From contig CAZVBE010000001.1 of assembly GCA_964625335.1 (NCBI GenBank), positions 1 through 64,000 on the forward strand: a stretch of 64,000 nucleotides of DNA, written 5' to 3'. The position numbers and the translations under genes were made by a program. The notes under the pieces are model-generated. The model made no database searches. It was given only the letters and a program-made list of their open reading frames with translations, and was not told where the DNA came from. Source of the DNA: CAZGUG01 sp964625335 (GTDB lineage: Bacteria > Bacillota > Clostridia > Ch29). Positions 50,523-59,222 of this stretch are shown in pieces; the stretch's first letter is position 1; each line of letters opens with the position of its first letter.

Positions 50523-51941
50523 ATGGATAATAGAGAAATGCTGCGGTTACTGCCTTCGGTTGACCAAATGATCAGAGACCCTGAGGTGGTCAGCATAATA
50601 GAAAAGCATGCACGGGTTCCGGTAACCCAAGCCCTAAGAGAGGTACTTGAAGAAACCCGGCAGAGGATTATGGATGGAGAATTTGATGCGGTTATAAGCG
50701 CTTCTTTACTGAAAAAAAAGCTTATCCAGGCTTTAAGGGAAAAGATAAGAAGTAAAAGCCTTGGCACAATGAGGGAAGTTATTAACTGTACAGGGGTGGT
50801 AATACATACAAACTTAGGCAGGGCGCCTGTTTCGGACAGCGCAGCACATCACATGGCCCGGTTGTCCGGCAGGTATATCAACCTTGAATATAACCTCCGG
50901 GACGGTACCCGGGGCTCCCGGCAAGATATAGTGAGGGAGCTTCTATGCAGTATTACCGGGGCGGAGGATTGCATAGCAGTAAACAACAACGCGGCGGCGG
51001 TTTTACTGGTTTTAAGCGCTATGGCAGCGGGCAGGGAAGTGATTGTTTCCAGAGGAGAACTGGTTGAGATAGGTGGCTCCTTCCGGGTACCTGAAGTTAT
51101 GGAACAGGGCGGTGCAAGGCTTGTGGAAGTGGGCACCACCAATAAAACCTACATTGACGACTACAGAAGGGCGATAAATGATAATACAGGCATGCTGCTT
51201 AAGGTGCATACCAGTAACTACAGGATTTGCGGATTCACCAGCCAGGTGTCCGCCGAAGAGCTGGCCGGCCTTGGCAAAGAATACGGTATACCCGTAGTGG
51301 AGGATTTGGGCAGCGGCGTGCTGGTAAACCTGGAAGAGTACGGCATAGGACATGAACCCACAGTTCAAAGCAGTATCCTGTCGGGGATAGATATCATAAC
51401 CTTTAGCGGGGATAAACTGCTGGGCGGCTCCCAGGCAGGGATAATAGCAGGAAAAGGGGAATACATAAGGAAGATTGAAAAGCATCCGCTGGCGCGGGCT
51501 GTAAGAGTGGACAGACTGACGCTGTCGGTTTTGGAAAGCACCCTAAGGATATACGCACAGGGGGAAAAAGTAATTGAAAGAATACCTGTACTGGATATGC
51601 TGACAATGCCTGTTACACGGTTGGAACAAAAGGCCGGGCGGCTTATGGAGTTGGTATCGGGCTTAAAGCCCTGTGCGGATATAGATATGGAAAAGGAATA
51701 TTCCCAGGTGGGGGGAGGATCGCTGCCCCTTGAAAGGATAGAAACCAGGGTAGTATCCATAGTACCAAAGCATATTCCTGTAAACGAAATGGAAGAAAAG
51801 CTGAGAACAGGCGACACCCCTGTAATAGGAAGGATTGTAAAAGATAGATATGTAATAGATGTCAGAACGGTATTCGATGAACAGCTCCCGGTATTGGCGG
51901 ATATGCTGACTTCCGTTTTAGCAGGGGGTGGCAGCAGTTGA
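50523..51941 (+). CDS. selA: L-seryl-tRNA(Sec) selenium transferase SelA
   Basis: PLP enzyme that converts Ser-tRNA-Sec to Sec-tRNA-Sec with selenophosphate from SelD. The 472-residue length is typical. An N-terminal tRNA-binding domain (about 1-65) is followed by the PLP fold with NNNAAAVLL, SRGELVEIGGSFRVP and the PLP lysine Lys298 in FSGDKLLGGSQAG. selB overlaps its stop by 4 bases (TTGA), so translation is probably coupled. Confidence 0.96.
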   Translation: MDNREMLRLLPSVDQMIRDPEVVSIIEKHARVPVTQALREVLEETRQRIMDGEFDAVISASLLKKKLIQALREKIRSKSLGTMREVINCTGVVIHTNLGRAPVSDSAAHHMARLSGRYINLEYNLRDGTRGSRQDIVRELLCSITGAEDCIAVNNNAAAVLLVLSAMAAGREVIVSRGELVEIGGSFRVPEVMEQGGARLVEVGTTNKTYIDDYRRAINDNTGMLLKVHTSNYRICGFTSQVSAEELAGLGKEYGIPVVEDLGSGVLVNLEEYGIGHEPTVQSSILSGIDIITFSGDKLLGGSQAGIIAGKGEYIRKIEKHPLARAVRVDRLTLSVLESTLRIYAQGEKVIERIPVLDMLTMPVTRLEQKAGRLMELVSGLKPCADIDMEKEYSQVGGGSLPLERIETRVVSIVPKHIPVNEMEEKLRTGDTPVIGRIVKDRYVIDVRTVFDEQLPVLADMLTSVLAGGGSS

Positions 51942-53848
51942 GCAGCATAATAATCGGTACGGCGGGGCATATTGACCACGGGAAGACTACACTTATTAAG
52001 GCTTTGACCGGCAGGAATACCGACAGGCTAAAGGAGGAACAGCGCAGGGGAATATCCATAGAACTGGGCTTTACTTATTTTGACCTGCCTGACGGAAGAA
52101 GGGCGGGAATAATCGATGTACCCGGCCATGAGAAGTTTGTCAAAAATATGCTGGCAGGGGTAGGAGGAATGGATATTGTCCTTTTGGTGGTGGCCGCCGA
52201 TGAGGGTATAATGCCACAGACCGCCGAGCACCTTAACATCCTTGACCTTATCCGGATAAAAGACGGAATCGTAGTTCTGACAAAAACAGACATGGTAGAG
52301 AAAGAATGGCTTGATATGGTTATTGAGGATATAAAAGAGAAGACCAGAGGTACCTTTCTTGAGGGGGCTCCGGTCATACCTGTTTCATCCACCACCGGTG
52401 CTGGAATTGACACCCTTGTAGAGGCTATCGCGGGTATTACCGGTGAAATTGACGTGAAAAATCCCGAAACCATATACAGGCTGAACATAGACAGGGCCTT
52501 TTCGATAACCGGGTTTGGCACTATAATAACGGGAACGCTTATTTCAGGGAAGCTTGAGGAGGGGCAGAAAGTATGTATATACCCTGCTGGTATAGAAGGC
52601 AGGATAAGGAACCTTCAGGTCCATGACCGGGATGTGGAGACCGCTTACGCCGGACAGAGACTTGCGGTCAACATTGCGGGGATAAAAAAGGACCAGATTC
52701 ACAGGGGAGACGTATTAGCTCCCGTCAATGCACTGCAGCCCACCATGATGCTGGACTGCAGTCTGCGCCTTATAAGGGATACCGACCGGATACTGAAAAA
52801 CAGGGGCAGGGTCCGGCTGCATATTGGAACCAGGGAAATTCTATGCAGGGTTATACTTCTTGACCGGGAGGAGCTTGAACCCGGTGAAAGCTGTTATGTC
52901 CAACTTCGGTTGGAGGATGAGGCCGTAGCTTTGAGGGGTGACCGGTTTGTAATAAGGAGTTACTCTCCGATGGAGACCATAGGCGGCGGTTTAGTGCTGG
53001 AGCCAAACCCGCCCAAAAGAAAGAGATATAACAAAGACGTCATGGAAGAATTAAAATTAAAGGAGTCCGGCAGTCCTATACAGGTGCTGGAAAAGGTTAT
53101 AAGCTTAAACAGCAGCGGTTTTCCCGGCATATCCCAACTGGCTAAACTTACGGGAAGCAGCCGGGAGGAATTAAAGCCCCTGCTTGAAGAGTTGGTGAGT
53201 AACGGTAAGGTCAGGGAATTCCACGGCGGCAGTGAGAAGGTCTACATACATAAAGGGTACTATTCCCATTTGCTGTCAAAGGCGGTTTCCATTCTCGGAC
53301 AGTTCCACAGTTGCTATCCCCTGCGCAGCGGTATGCCTGTGGAAGAGTTTAGAAGCAGGCTTTTTGGAAGTGGGAAGGGAAATTATACCGATGATATACT
53401 AAAGTCTATGGAAAGGGAAGAATGTATCAGGGCTAAGGCCTATGCGGTTTTCCTCCATGATTTCAGTATTGACCTTACCCCAAGGCACCGGGAAATTAGG
53501 GACCATTTGTTGGAGATGTTGGAACAGGGAGGGTATTCTCCCCCGGGAATGGGAAAAATACTCGAAAGCGCATCCTACAGGGAAGCTGAACTAAACGAAG
53601 TTTTGGATATGCTGGTGGAGTCGGGGGCTGTTAAGCGGATAGACGAGGATGGTTTATTTCTGGCAAAATACTATAAAAGTGCAGTGGATATTGCTGTTAA
53701 TCACATCAGAAAGGAAGGCAGCATCAGTCTTGCCACTTTCCGGGACCTGTTAAACACCAGCAGAAAATATGCCATGGCGCTGCTGGAAGAAATGGACAGG
53801 GACAAGGTAACCCGAAGGACCGGGGACAACAGAGTTTTGTACCGGTAG
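51938..53848 (+). CDS. selB: Selenocysteine-specific elongation factor SelB
   Basis: GTPase that brings Sec-tRNA-Sec to UGA codons marked by a SECIS hairpin. The 636-residue protein has EF-Tu-like domains 1-3 (G1 GTAGHIDHGKTTL at 7-19, G3 DVPGHEKF, G4 TKTD) and a C-terminal region of winged helices from about 370 that binds the SECIS. It begins at TTG 51938 inside the selA stop. All elements for reading the TGA of selD are therefore encoded here. Confidence 0.96.
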   Translation: MSSIIIGTAGHIDHGKTTLIKALTGRNTDRLKEEQRRGISIELGFTYFDLPDGRRAGIIDVPGHEKFVKNMLAGVGGMDIVLLVVAADEGIMPQTAEHLNILDLIRIKDGIVVLTKTDMVEKEWLDMVIEDIKEKTRGTFLEGAPVIPVSSTTGAGIDTLVEAIAGITGEIDVKNPETIYRLNIDRAFSITGFGTIITGTLISGKLEEGQKVCIYPAGIEGRIRNLQVHDRDVETAYAGQRLAVNIAGIKKDQIHRGDVLAPVNALQPTMMLDCSLRLIRDTDRILKNRGRVRLHIGTREILCRVILLDREELEPGESCYVQLRLEDEAVALRGDRFVIRSYSPMETIGGGLVLEPNPPKRKRYNKDVMEELKLKESGSPIQVLEKVISLNSSGFPGISQLAKLTGSSREELKPLLEELVSNGKVREFHGGSEKVYIHKGYYSHLLSKAVSILGQFHSCYPLRSGMPVEEFRSRLFGSGKGNYTDDILKSMEREECIRAKAYAVFLHDFSIDLTPRHREIRDHLLEMLEQGGYSPPGMGKILESASYREAELNEVLDMLVESGAVKRIDEDGLFLAKYYKSAVDIAVNHIRKEGSISLATFRDLLNTSRKYAMALLEEMDRDKVTRRTGDNRVLYR

Positions 53849-53891
53849 GCCATATATAGGGCTTATCAGGGAGAAAAAAATCAGACAAACA

Positions 53892-54761
53892 ATGAAAGGA
53901 AGGGTTGGAATGGCAAAAAAGAAGAGTGTACTTGATTTTAAAAGGATGAAACAGGAAGGAGAACAGGTGGCATGGGTAACGGCTTATGACTTTCCCATGG
54001 CTTCCTTTGCGGAACAGGCGGGCATGGATATGATACTGGTCGGGGATTCCCTGGGCATGGTGGTTCTTGGTTATGACAGCACCATCCCCGTAACAATGGA
54101 GGATTGTATTTCTCACTGCCAGGCGGTCAGGAGGGGCGCACCCAACACCTGGATTATAGGAGATATGCCCTTTATGTCATACCAAAAATCCGATGAGCAG
54201 GCGGTTGAGAATGCAGGCCGTTTCCTCAAGGAGGCAGACACCGACTGCATAAAGCTGGAAGGCGGCCGAAGGGTTGCCAGCCGAATAAGGGCTATAACCG
54301 ATGCCGGCATTGTTGTCATGGGGCACATCGGCCTGACACCTCAAAGCTCTGGGCAGCTGGGAGGATTTAAGGCCCAGGGCAGGGACGTGTTGAGCGCAAG
54401 GGAGCTTATTAAGGATGCCCTTGCAGTACAGGAGGCGGGAGCATTTTCAATACTACTCGAGGCAGTACCGCCCGAACTGACGGAATTTATTGCAAAAAAA
54501 CTGGAAATTCCCGTTTACTCTATAGGTGCGGGTCTGTGTGACGGTCAGGTACTTATCTGCGGTGACATGTTGGGACTATTCGAGGCCTTCACTCCAAAAT
54601 TTGTAAGGAAGTATGCCAATGTGGCGGAGATTGAGATAAATGCATTTAAGCAATATATCAAAGAAGTTAAAAGCGGAGAATTTCCAACCGATGACCATGT
54701 TTACCATATTATTGACAGCAAAGAACAGTTTTATGAGATGTTCAGGGAATTTGATGAATAA
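53892..54761 (+). CDS. panB: 3-methyl-2-oxobutanoate hydroxymethyltransferase PanB
   Basis: First committed step to pantothenate and coenzyme A: adds a hydroxymethyl group from methylene-tetrahydrofolate to 2-oxoisovalerate. The 289-residue barrel has VTAYDFPMASFAEQ, metal-binding LVGDSLGMV, IGDMPFMSY, and KLEGG with catalytic Glu further on (LLEAVP). GGAAGG lies near the ATG. It sits between selB and selC without panC or panD beside it, an unusual place for this gene. Confidence 0.95.
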   Translation: MKGRVGMAKKKSVLDFKRMKQEGEQVAWVTAYDFPMASFAEQAGMDMILVGDSLGMVVLGYDSTIPVTMEDCISHCQAVRRGAPNTWIIGDMPFMSYQKSDEQAVENAGRFLKEADTDCIKLEGGRRVASRIRAITDAGIVVMGHIGLTPQSSGQLGGFKAQGRDVLSARELIKDALAVQEAGAFSILLEAVPPELTEFIAKKLEIPVYSIGAGLCDGQVLICGDMLGLFEAFTPKFVRKYANVAEIEINAFKQYIKEVKSGEFPTDDHVYHIIDSKEQFYEMFREFDE

Positions 54762-54770
54762 CATGGCATA

Positions 54771-54799
54771 TTGAAATAAATACGAGTCCATGGTATAAT
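54771..54799 (+). promoter_or_regulatory. Promoter of selC
   Basis: TTGAAA (54771-54776), 17-base spacer, TATAAT (54794-54799), with the tRNA starting 17 bases after the -10. Confidence 0.88.
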
Positions 54800-54815
54800 A
54801 CAAAAAGTCAAATCC

Positions 54816-54913
54816 GGGGGTAGATGGGTGCTGGTGTGCCTCCTGGTCTTCAAAACCAGTCGCTGGGCGTTAGTAGCGTCCGGGGTGGGTTCAATTCCCA
54901 CATACTCCCGCCA
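54816..54913 (+). tRNA. selC: tRNA-Sec (anticodon TCA)
   Basis: A 98-base tRNA including encoded CCA (54911-54913) and discriminator G. Anticodon stem 843-847/855-859 (last three digits) with loop CTTCAAA gives anticodon TCA at 54850-54852. A six-pair D stem with a four-base loop, a long variable arm, and T loop TTCAATT (54890-54896) closed by GTGGG/CCCAC all fit selenocysteine tRNA. The acceptor stem forms seven pairs, with the eighth position reading G54823 opposite A54902, where bacterial tRNA-Sec usually has a pair. Confidence 0.96.
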
Positions 54914-54916
54914 TTT

Positions 54917-54962
54917 AAACAGGTTTTGCGTTCATATGAGCGCAAAACCTGTTTTGTTTTTT
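54917..54962 (+). terminator. Rho-independent terminator of selC
   Basis: Perfect 14-base stem (54917-54930 against 54941-54954), nine-base loop, then a T-rich run. It begins 4 bases after the tRNA. Confidence 0.93.
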
Positions 54963-55021
54963 GGTCAATTAACAAATTGTACGGTATATAAGTATTATGG
55001 TAATAGAGAGGAGGATGGGAT

Positions 55022-55180
55022 ATGGACAAAAAACAAGCCAAAATAAAAAATAAACAAAAAAAACGAAATGAAAAGGCAGCAACGGCAAGTGTAATGATAG
55101 AGGCTAAGGTGCCCTCAGCCTGCTATGAATTATCTGTAAAACCGGCGAACCATTCAATCCAAAAACATGAATCCGGATGA
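55022..55180 (+). CDS. Small lysine-rich protein, unknown
   Basis: A 52-residue frame starting at ATG 55022 with an excellent site (GAGAGGAGG about 7 bases upstream). The first 18 residues are almost all Lys, Gln, Asn and Arg (MDKKQAKIKNKQKKRNEK); the rest is unremarkable. It overlaps the start of the next gene by 14 bases, which suggests coupling. I do not recognise it. The strong ribosome site is the main reason to call it a gene. Confidence 0.5.
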   Translation: MDKKQAKIKNKQKKRNEKAATASVMIEAKVPSACYELSVKPANHSIQKHESG

Positions 55181-55799
55181 TATAAGCGGAATGGTTAATG
55201 CCATACCGCTTATTATGATATATATAGTGCCCGGATACATTATCCTGCGGATCAGCAATTTTCAACTGTCAAGGAAAACAGAGCATAACCAGTATATACT
55301 GGTTAAAAGCCTGGTTATAAGCTTTGTGTTTTTATCAGCAGCAGAGGCTGTGTGGGGAATCATATTTCCCGGCAGCCATGTATTGGGTGACCCTGTATTC
55401 AGGAATGCGGTTATTTTATCTTCGGCAGCCGCAGGGGTTTTATTATCCAGGTTTCTAACCAGCATACTTTTCGAAAAGCTTTTATTAAGGCTTGGGATCT
55501 ATAAGACTTTGAGAGCGGGTATCTGGAGTGATGTAGTGGATTTTGAATATGGTCTTTGGCTTATGGTGTATATGTCAGTAGATAGGGTGGTCTATGCCGG
55601 GAAACTGAGGAGGTATGTGGAGACCGAGAACTTGGGCAGTTATGTAGTATTTCTCAGTAATTATACACTGTATGATTATAATGCGGATGTGTTGAAGGAT
55701 TATGTGGAAGACAACGATAAGTGGGTGGCGCTGCACTCCAAGGACATAGGCAGGATAGAGTTGTTTTACCATGAAAGAAGCAGCAAGATTGCACATTAG
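55167..55799 (+). CDS. DUF6338-like membrane protein, unknown function
   Basis: A 210-residue protein with hydrophobic segments near residues 10-28, 45-68 and 76-97 and a soluble C-terminal half. It resembles DUF6338-type proteins found beside phage and lysis genes, but I hold that assignment loosely. The start at ATG 55167 lies inside the preceding small gene and has no strong site of its own. It is followed 38 bases later by a glucosaminidase. Together they look like a lysis-type module, with this as the possible membrane partner. Confidence 0.55.
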   Translation: MNPDDISGMVNAIPLIMIYIVPGYIILRISNFQLSRKTEHNQYILVKSLVISFVFLSAAEAVWGIIFPGSHVLGDPVFRNAVILSSAAAGVLLSRFLTSILFEKLLLRLGIYKTLRAGIWSDVVDFEYGLWLMVYMSVDRVVYAGKLRRYVETENLGSYVVFLSNYTLYDYNADVLKDYVEDNDKWVALHSKDIGRIELFYHERSSKIAH

Positions 55800-55837
55800 G
55801 GTCTTATGGGAAGACATGGGGAGGTGAAACGAACGGT

Positions 55838-56434
55838 ATGACTAAGGAGCAGTTTATACAGGAAATTCTGCCAGGAGCATTGGACGGGCATAAGGAGTAT
55901 AATATTTTACCTTCCCTTACGCTGGCCCAGGCAGCTCTGGAAAGCGGCTGGGGCAGAAATCATATACAAAACAACCTGTTCGGGATTAAGGCGACGGATT
56001 CCTGGAAAGGGAAGGTAGCCGAGGTATGGACCACGGAATATATCAATGGGCAGCCGCAGAAGGTTAGAGCGTTGTTTAGGGCCTATGACAGTTTTGCGGA
56101 AAGCGTGAGGGACCACAGCAGGCTGCTGGGAGAGCTGCCAAGGTATATAAGTGTAAGGGAGGCAAGCAACTATAAAGAAGCCTGCTATGCGGTACAGCAG
56201 GCAGGATATGCCACCGATCCCGAATACGCTGTCAAACTGATAGGTATAATCGAAACAAACGGATTTGAAGAGTATGACAACCAAGTCAAAAAAACCCACT
56301 GGGCGGAAGGGATATGGAAGAAACTAAACGAAATAGGTATCCCCGTCTATGAAAAAAGATATGATGAAAGGGCTACCCGGGGAGAGGTAATGGCTTTGGT
56401 TCTGAGGGCGGTTCAGCGTATAACGGGGAAATAA
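55838..56434 (+). CDS. Glucosaminidase (GH73/FlgJ-like) with SLH-like C-terminus
   Basis: A 198-residue peptidoglycan hydrolase. Residues 1-145 form the GH73-type domain (LPSLTLAQAALESGWGRN with the likely catalytic Glu, NNLFGIKATDSW, and QQAGYATDPEYAVKLI). Residues 150-195 read as one SLH-like repeat (HWAEGIWKKLNEIGIPVYEKRYDERATRGEV, in part), a tail seen on clostridial phage endolysins. There is no signal peptide, as in holin-dependent endolysins. GGGGAGGTG lies upstream. The neighbours support a phage-derived lysis cassette, though no other phage gene is present. Confidence 0.83.
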   Translation: MTKEQFIQEILPGALDGHKEYNILPSLTLAQAALESGWGRNHIQNNLFGIKATDSWKGKVAEVWTTEYINGQPQKVRALFRAYDSFAESVRDHSRLLGELPRYISVREASNYKEACYAVQQAGYATDPEYAVKLIGIIETNGFEEYDNQVKKTHWAEGIWKKLNEIGIPVYEKRYDERATRGEVMALVLRAVQRITGK

Positions 56435-56452
56435 GGAATATGGGTATACACG

Positions 56453-58123
56453 CTAGAGGACATTTACAAGAAGTATGCTTACATCGTCCTCCAGCTTTTT
56501 GTCCAGCACAAAACATGAGAATCTGTCGAAGATTTCATAATACAGTCCCTCAGCAGATTTGTATAAATTGCATTCCAGTATTTCCATAAGCCTTTGGTCG
56601 GAAAAGGCAATACCCTCCCTGTTAACCGCTTCCACAAGGCCGTCGGAGTACAGCAAAATCCGGTCACCGGGCTTTAACTGTAATTTCTTGTCACTGTAAG
56701 CCGGCTGCAGGTATTCGCCCATTTTACAGATAGGAAAGGTGTCTTTGTTAACCAGATTGTAAACCTTCGAACCGGACAGCGCCACCGGCCGGGTGTTGAG
56801 TCCGGCGGAACAGTAGGTAAGTTCCCGTGTCCGGCTGTTGTACACGCCATAAAACATAAGCATATACATTTCGTCGGGGAATCTGGAGCTATTGAATTGC
56901 CGAAACAGGTCTGCCAGCGCCATGGAAGGGGACAGTAGAATCTGCTGTCTGTATGTGTCAAGCTTATTTGCCAGAATTGTTCTGTCGTTAAATATTGTTA
57001 TAATGGCAGATGATATTCCATGTCCCGATACATCCGCCAGATAAAAACCAATATTCTCCTCATCAATCTGGAATACATTGAAAAAGTCCCCGCTCAGGCT
57101 TTTACATGGGACAAGGGCTGAATAAAATTCTAATCCGGTGTAGATAAGCTTCCGTTCGGGGAGTATGGACTGCTGTATCTCCCTTGCCAGTTCAATGTCT
57201 TTATACAGCTGGCTGTTGGCCTCCATAATCTTAAGCCTTGCCCTTTCTATTTCCTCCTCCAGAGTATCGGCATGGCGTTTGAGCAGGATGTCGGCTTTTT
57301 CCAGCCTTTCATAGGGCAGCTTTATGTTTTGCATAAACAAAATATTGAACATAATGGAATAGGCTATTATTTTAAATATATGGCCCGCCAGGTTGTACAT
57401 GTCAAATACGCTTATATATAATGTGAAACACAGTTCACTGAATATGCTTATTATCAGTGCGGTGGCAAACATAATGGAAGCAGTGCTGCCGGTTTTTCTG
57501 AATTCAGATACAGACAGCACCACTGCTATTGCCTGTACTGCAATAATAGCGTATTCCGCCTGTATCTTTAACGGCGTAAGCCCGGTACCCTCAATATATA
57601 CTTTGGGCAACAAATCCGAATGGAAGGTCACTATGTAAATTAACACAAAGGAGACCGAAAGGGATGTAATAAGGGCAATCCAGCGGGAAACCCCGGTTGT
57701 TTTATCCGGTTTAATACATGCTGTCCACAGGAAACCCAGCGCCATAATAAGACGGGCAATCACCCAGTATGTGGTCGGAATGGAGGCGCCGTTAGGAGCG
57801 AAAAAATCCGGCATTCCTTTAAATGACATGGTATGGAATATATCAAGGAAGCCGCCTATTAAGAATGCACAGGCCAGCACTATATATCTGAGGCTGGAAC
57901 TGCGTTTGTATATATAGAAAACTATCGTGAAAATGGCAAAGGAAAATAGTATACTGATGAATTCCAAAAGGGAATGTAAAGACAGAAACCGTGATTCTCC
58001 TATGGAGGTGTGCATAAAGGCTCCGGCTCCCCCTAATAGTACCATGGATAAAAGACACAGCATAATGGCCATTATGGGATACAAATAATAGTTATTTTTG
58101 TAATCTGCGATTTTGTTAAGCAT
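56453..58123 (-). CDS. Membrane PP2C/SpoIIE-type serine phosphatase with MASE3-like sensor
   Basis: A 556-residue signalling phosphatase. Residues 1-270 hold about seven membrane segments resembling a MASE3 sensor (SLHSLLEFISILFSFAIF region). A coiled coil lies near 275-310, and a PP2C-like SpoIIE domain covers about 320-556, with SLSGDFFNVFQ, YLADVSGHGISSA and the metal-binding LLYSDGLVEA. Such enzymes usually dephosphorylate anti-sigma-factor antagonists. No anti-sigma pair is next to it. It is convergent with the glucosaminidase gene. Confidence 0.88.
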   Translation of the reverse strand: MLNKIADYKNNYYLYPIMAIMLCLLSMVLLGGAGAFMHTSIGESRFLSLHSLLEFISILFSFAIFTIVFYIYKRSSSLRYIVLACAFLIGGFLDIFHTMSFKGMPDFFAPNGASIPTTYWVIARLIMALGFLWTACIKPDKTTGVSRWIALITSLSVSFVLIYIVTFHSDLLPKVYIEGTGLTPLKIQAEYAIIAVQAIAVVLSVSEFRKTGSTASIMFATALIISIFSELCFTLYISVFDMYNLAGHIFKIIAYSIMFNILFMQNIKLPYERLEKADILLKRHADTLEEEIERARLKIMEANSQLYKDIELAREIQQSILPERKLIYTGLEFYSALVPCKSLSGDFFNVFQIDEENIGFYLADVSGHGISSAIITIFNDRTILANKLDTYRQQILLSPSMALADLFRQFNSSRFPDEMYMLMFYGVYNSRTRELTYCSAGLNTRPVALSGSKVYNLVNKDTFPICKMGEYLQPAYSDKKLQLKPGDRILLYSDGLVEAVNREGIAFSDQRLMEILECNLYKSAEGLYYEIFDRFSCFVLDKKLEDDVSILLVNVL

Positions 58124-58229
58124 AGACAGCCCCCGATATTTTCTGAATCTATGTTAAAGATTTCTACAGGCGCCGCGCTTTTTCCTTCCGGGGCCGGAAT
58201 AAACGGTAAATAATTGTCGGTTTGAGACA

Positions 58230-58841
58230 TTAATTGTCGGGCAGCCGGCTGTTTTTTTCTATGCTTTCAAAGGCCGGCGGTATTATATCGGATACCCCGG
58301 AATCTTTTTCACCACCGGGGTTGGGACCAGATGTGATCGTATCCATCAGGCGAAAGATTTCTATCATTTCAATGGCTTTACACGCGATATTCATCGCAGC
58401 CTGTTCGCCGGGTTCAAGGTGTGGTTTTATTGCGGTCAGCATACCCAGGGAAGAGCGTCTATTGTCCGACTTGGAGGCAACCTTGTCGGAATAGAGCTCA
58501 GGATTCATTATATTCTTTAGTTCAAGGCATTTTGCCACAATGTGCATTAGCTGCTGATATGTAGGGTCCAGGTAAGGGAGAGATGCTTTAATAATTTTTA
58601 TTTTTTTATCCTCTGCGAGGGAATCCATGCTAAAAACCGCCGGCCCGGGATGCGAATGCTTCCTTTCGGGACGATGGGTGCTATCCGTTACAGTCTGAGG
58701 TTTGGCCCCACCCGTTTGGGCGAACATTTTTGAGACCATCATAGCCAGTTTCAGCATTTGTCCCATATCCGGCGCCTTGTTTTTCTGCGCTGTTATTCTG
58801 TAATGACATTTTTCACACATTTCATTCATTGGGGTATCCAT
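58230..58841 (-). CDS. Unknown protein with two copies of an A-x-x-P-x-L helical motif
   Basis: A 203-residue protein I do not recognise. Cys9, Cys12 and His13 (MCEKCHYRI) could form a small metal site. Two related stretches of about 33 residues follow: 81-112 (IKASLPYLDPTYQQLMHIVA and on) and 132-166 (LTAIKPHLEPGEQAAMNIAC and on). Both share A-x-x-P-x-L-x-P, then a helix with K-x-x-E and a Met end. GGAGGG precedes the start. A terminator at 58911 separates it from the cluster upstream, so it is its own unit, but the shared motif ties it to the neighbours. Confidence 0.7.
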   Translation of the reverse strand: MDTPMNEMCEKCHYRITAQKNKAPDMGQMLKLAMMVSKMFAQTGGAKPQTVTDSTHRPERKHSHPGPAVFSMDSLAEDKKIKIIKASLPYLDPTYQQLMHIVAKCLELKNIMNPELYSDKVASKSDNRRSSLGMLTAIKPHLEPGEQAAMNIACKAIEMIEIFRLMDTITSGPNPGGEKDSGVSDIIPPAFESIEKNSRLPDN

Positions 58842-58910
58842 ATGCTATCCCTCCAAAAAATGCTATCTTTATATAATATGCAAAAGCATCATAAATGACA
58901 TTGAAAATCC

Positions 58911-58947
58911 AAAAAAAATCGGGATGACCCGACCGGACATCCCGATT
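58911..58947 (-). terminator. Terminator of the protease cluster
   Basis: On the minus strand, stem AATCGGGATG and CATCCCGATT (58938-58947 against 58917-58926), 11-base loop, then a T run (A run at 58911-58916 on the plus strand). It follows the 77-residue protein gene. Confidence 0.85.
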
Positions 58948-58959
58948 AGCGGCAATATG

Positions 58960-59193
58960 TTATTCGAAGGATTTAAGTAGATTCTTAAGTTGTTCCACTT
59001 CCTCCTTTGAAAGGATTGGTTCAACAAACTGAAACAGCTTATTCTTTTCCTCTTGGGTGATTTCCTTTTTGCCGGAAGCCTCTTTAAGTTTCTTTGCCTC
59101 CTCAAACAATTCTGCCTCGCTCATATGTGAATACTTATCCAACATGTCGCTTATCAGTTCGGGGTTAATATAGTCCAAATTAATACCTCCCAT
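58960..59193 (-). CDS. Small helical protein, unknown
   Basis: A 77-residue, mostly helical and acidic protein of unknown function. Its end (KLFQFVEPILSKEEVEQLKN) is a shortened form of the motif seen in the two neighbours. ATG 59193 has AAGGAG three bases upstream; TTG 59178, with GGGAGG seven bases upstream, would start at LDYINPELI and may be the real start. It is third in the order protease, 137-residue protein, this gene. Confidence 0.65.
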   Translation of the reverse strand: MGGINLDYINPELISDMLDKYSHMSEAELFEEAKKLKEASGKKEITQEEKNKLFQFVEPILSKEEVEQLKNLLKSFE

Positions 59194-59222
59194 CTACTCC
59201 TTATTAGTATACGCAGAACTTC

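Noticed and set aside
54897..56460. Prophage or integrative element with attachment sites at selC
   Set aside because: No integrase, and no second copy of the tRNA 3' end was seen downstream of the lysis-like genes, so only the gene module is reported.
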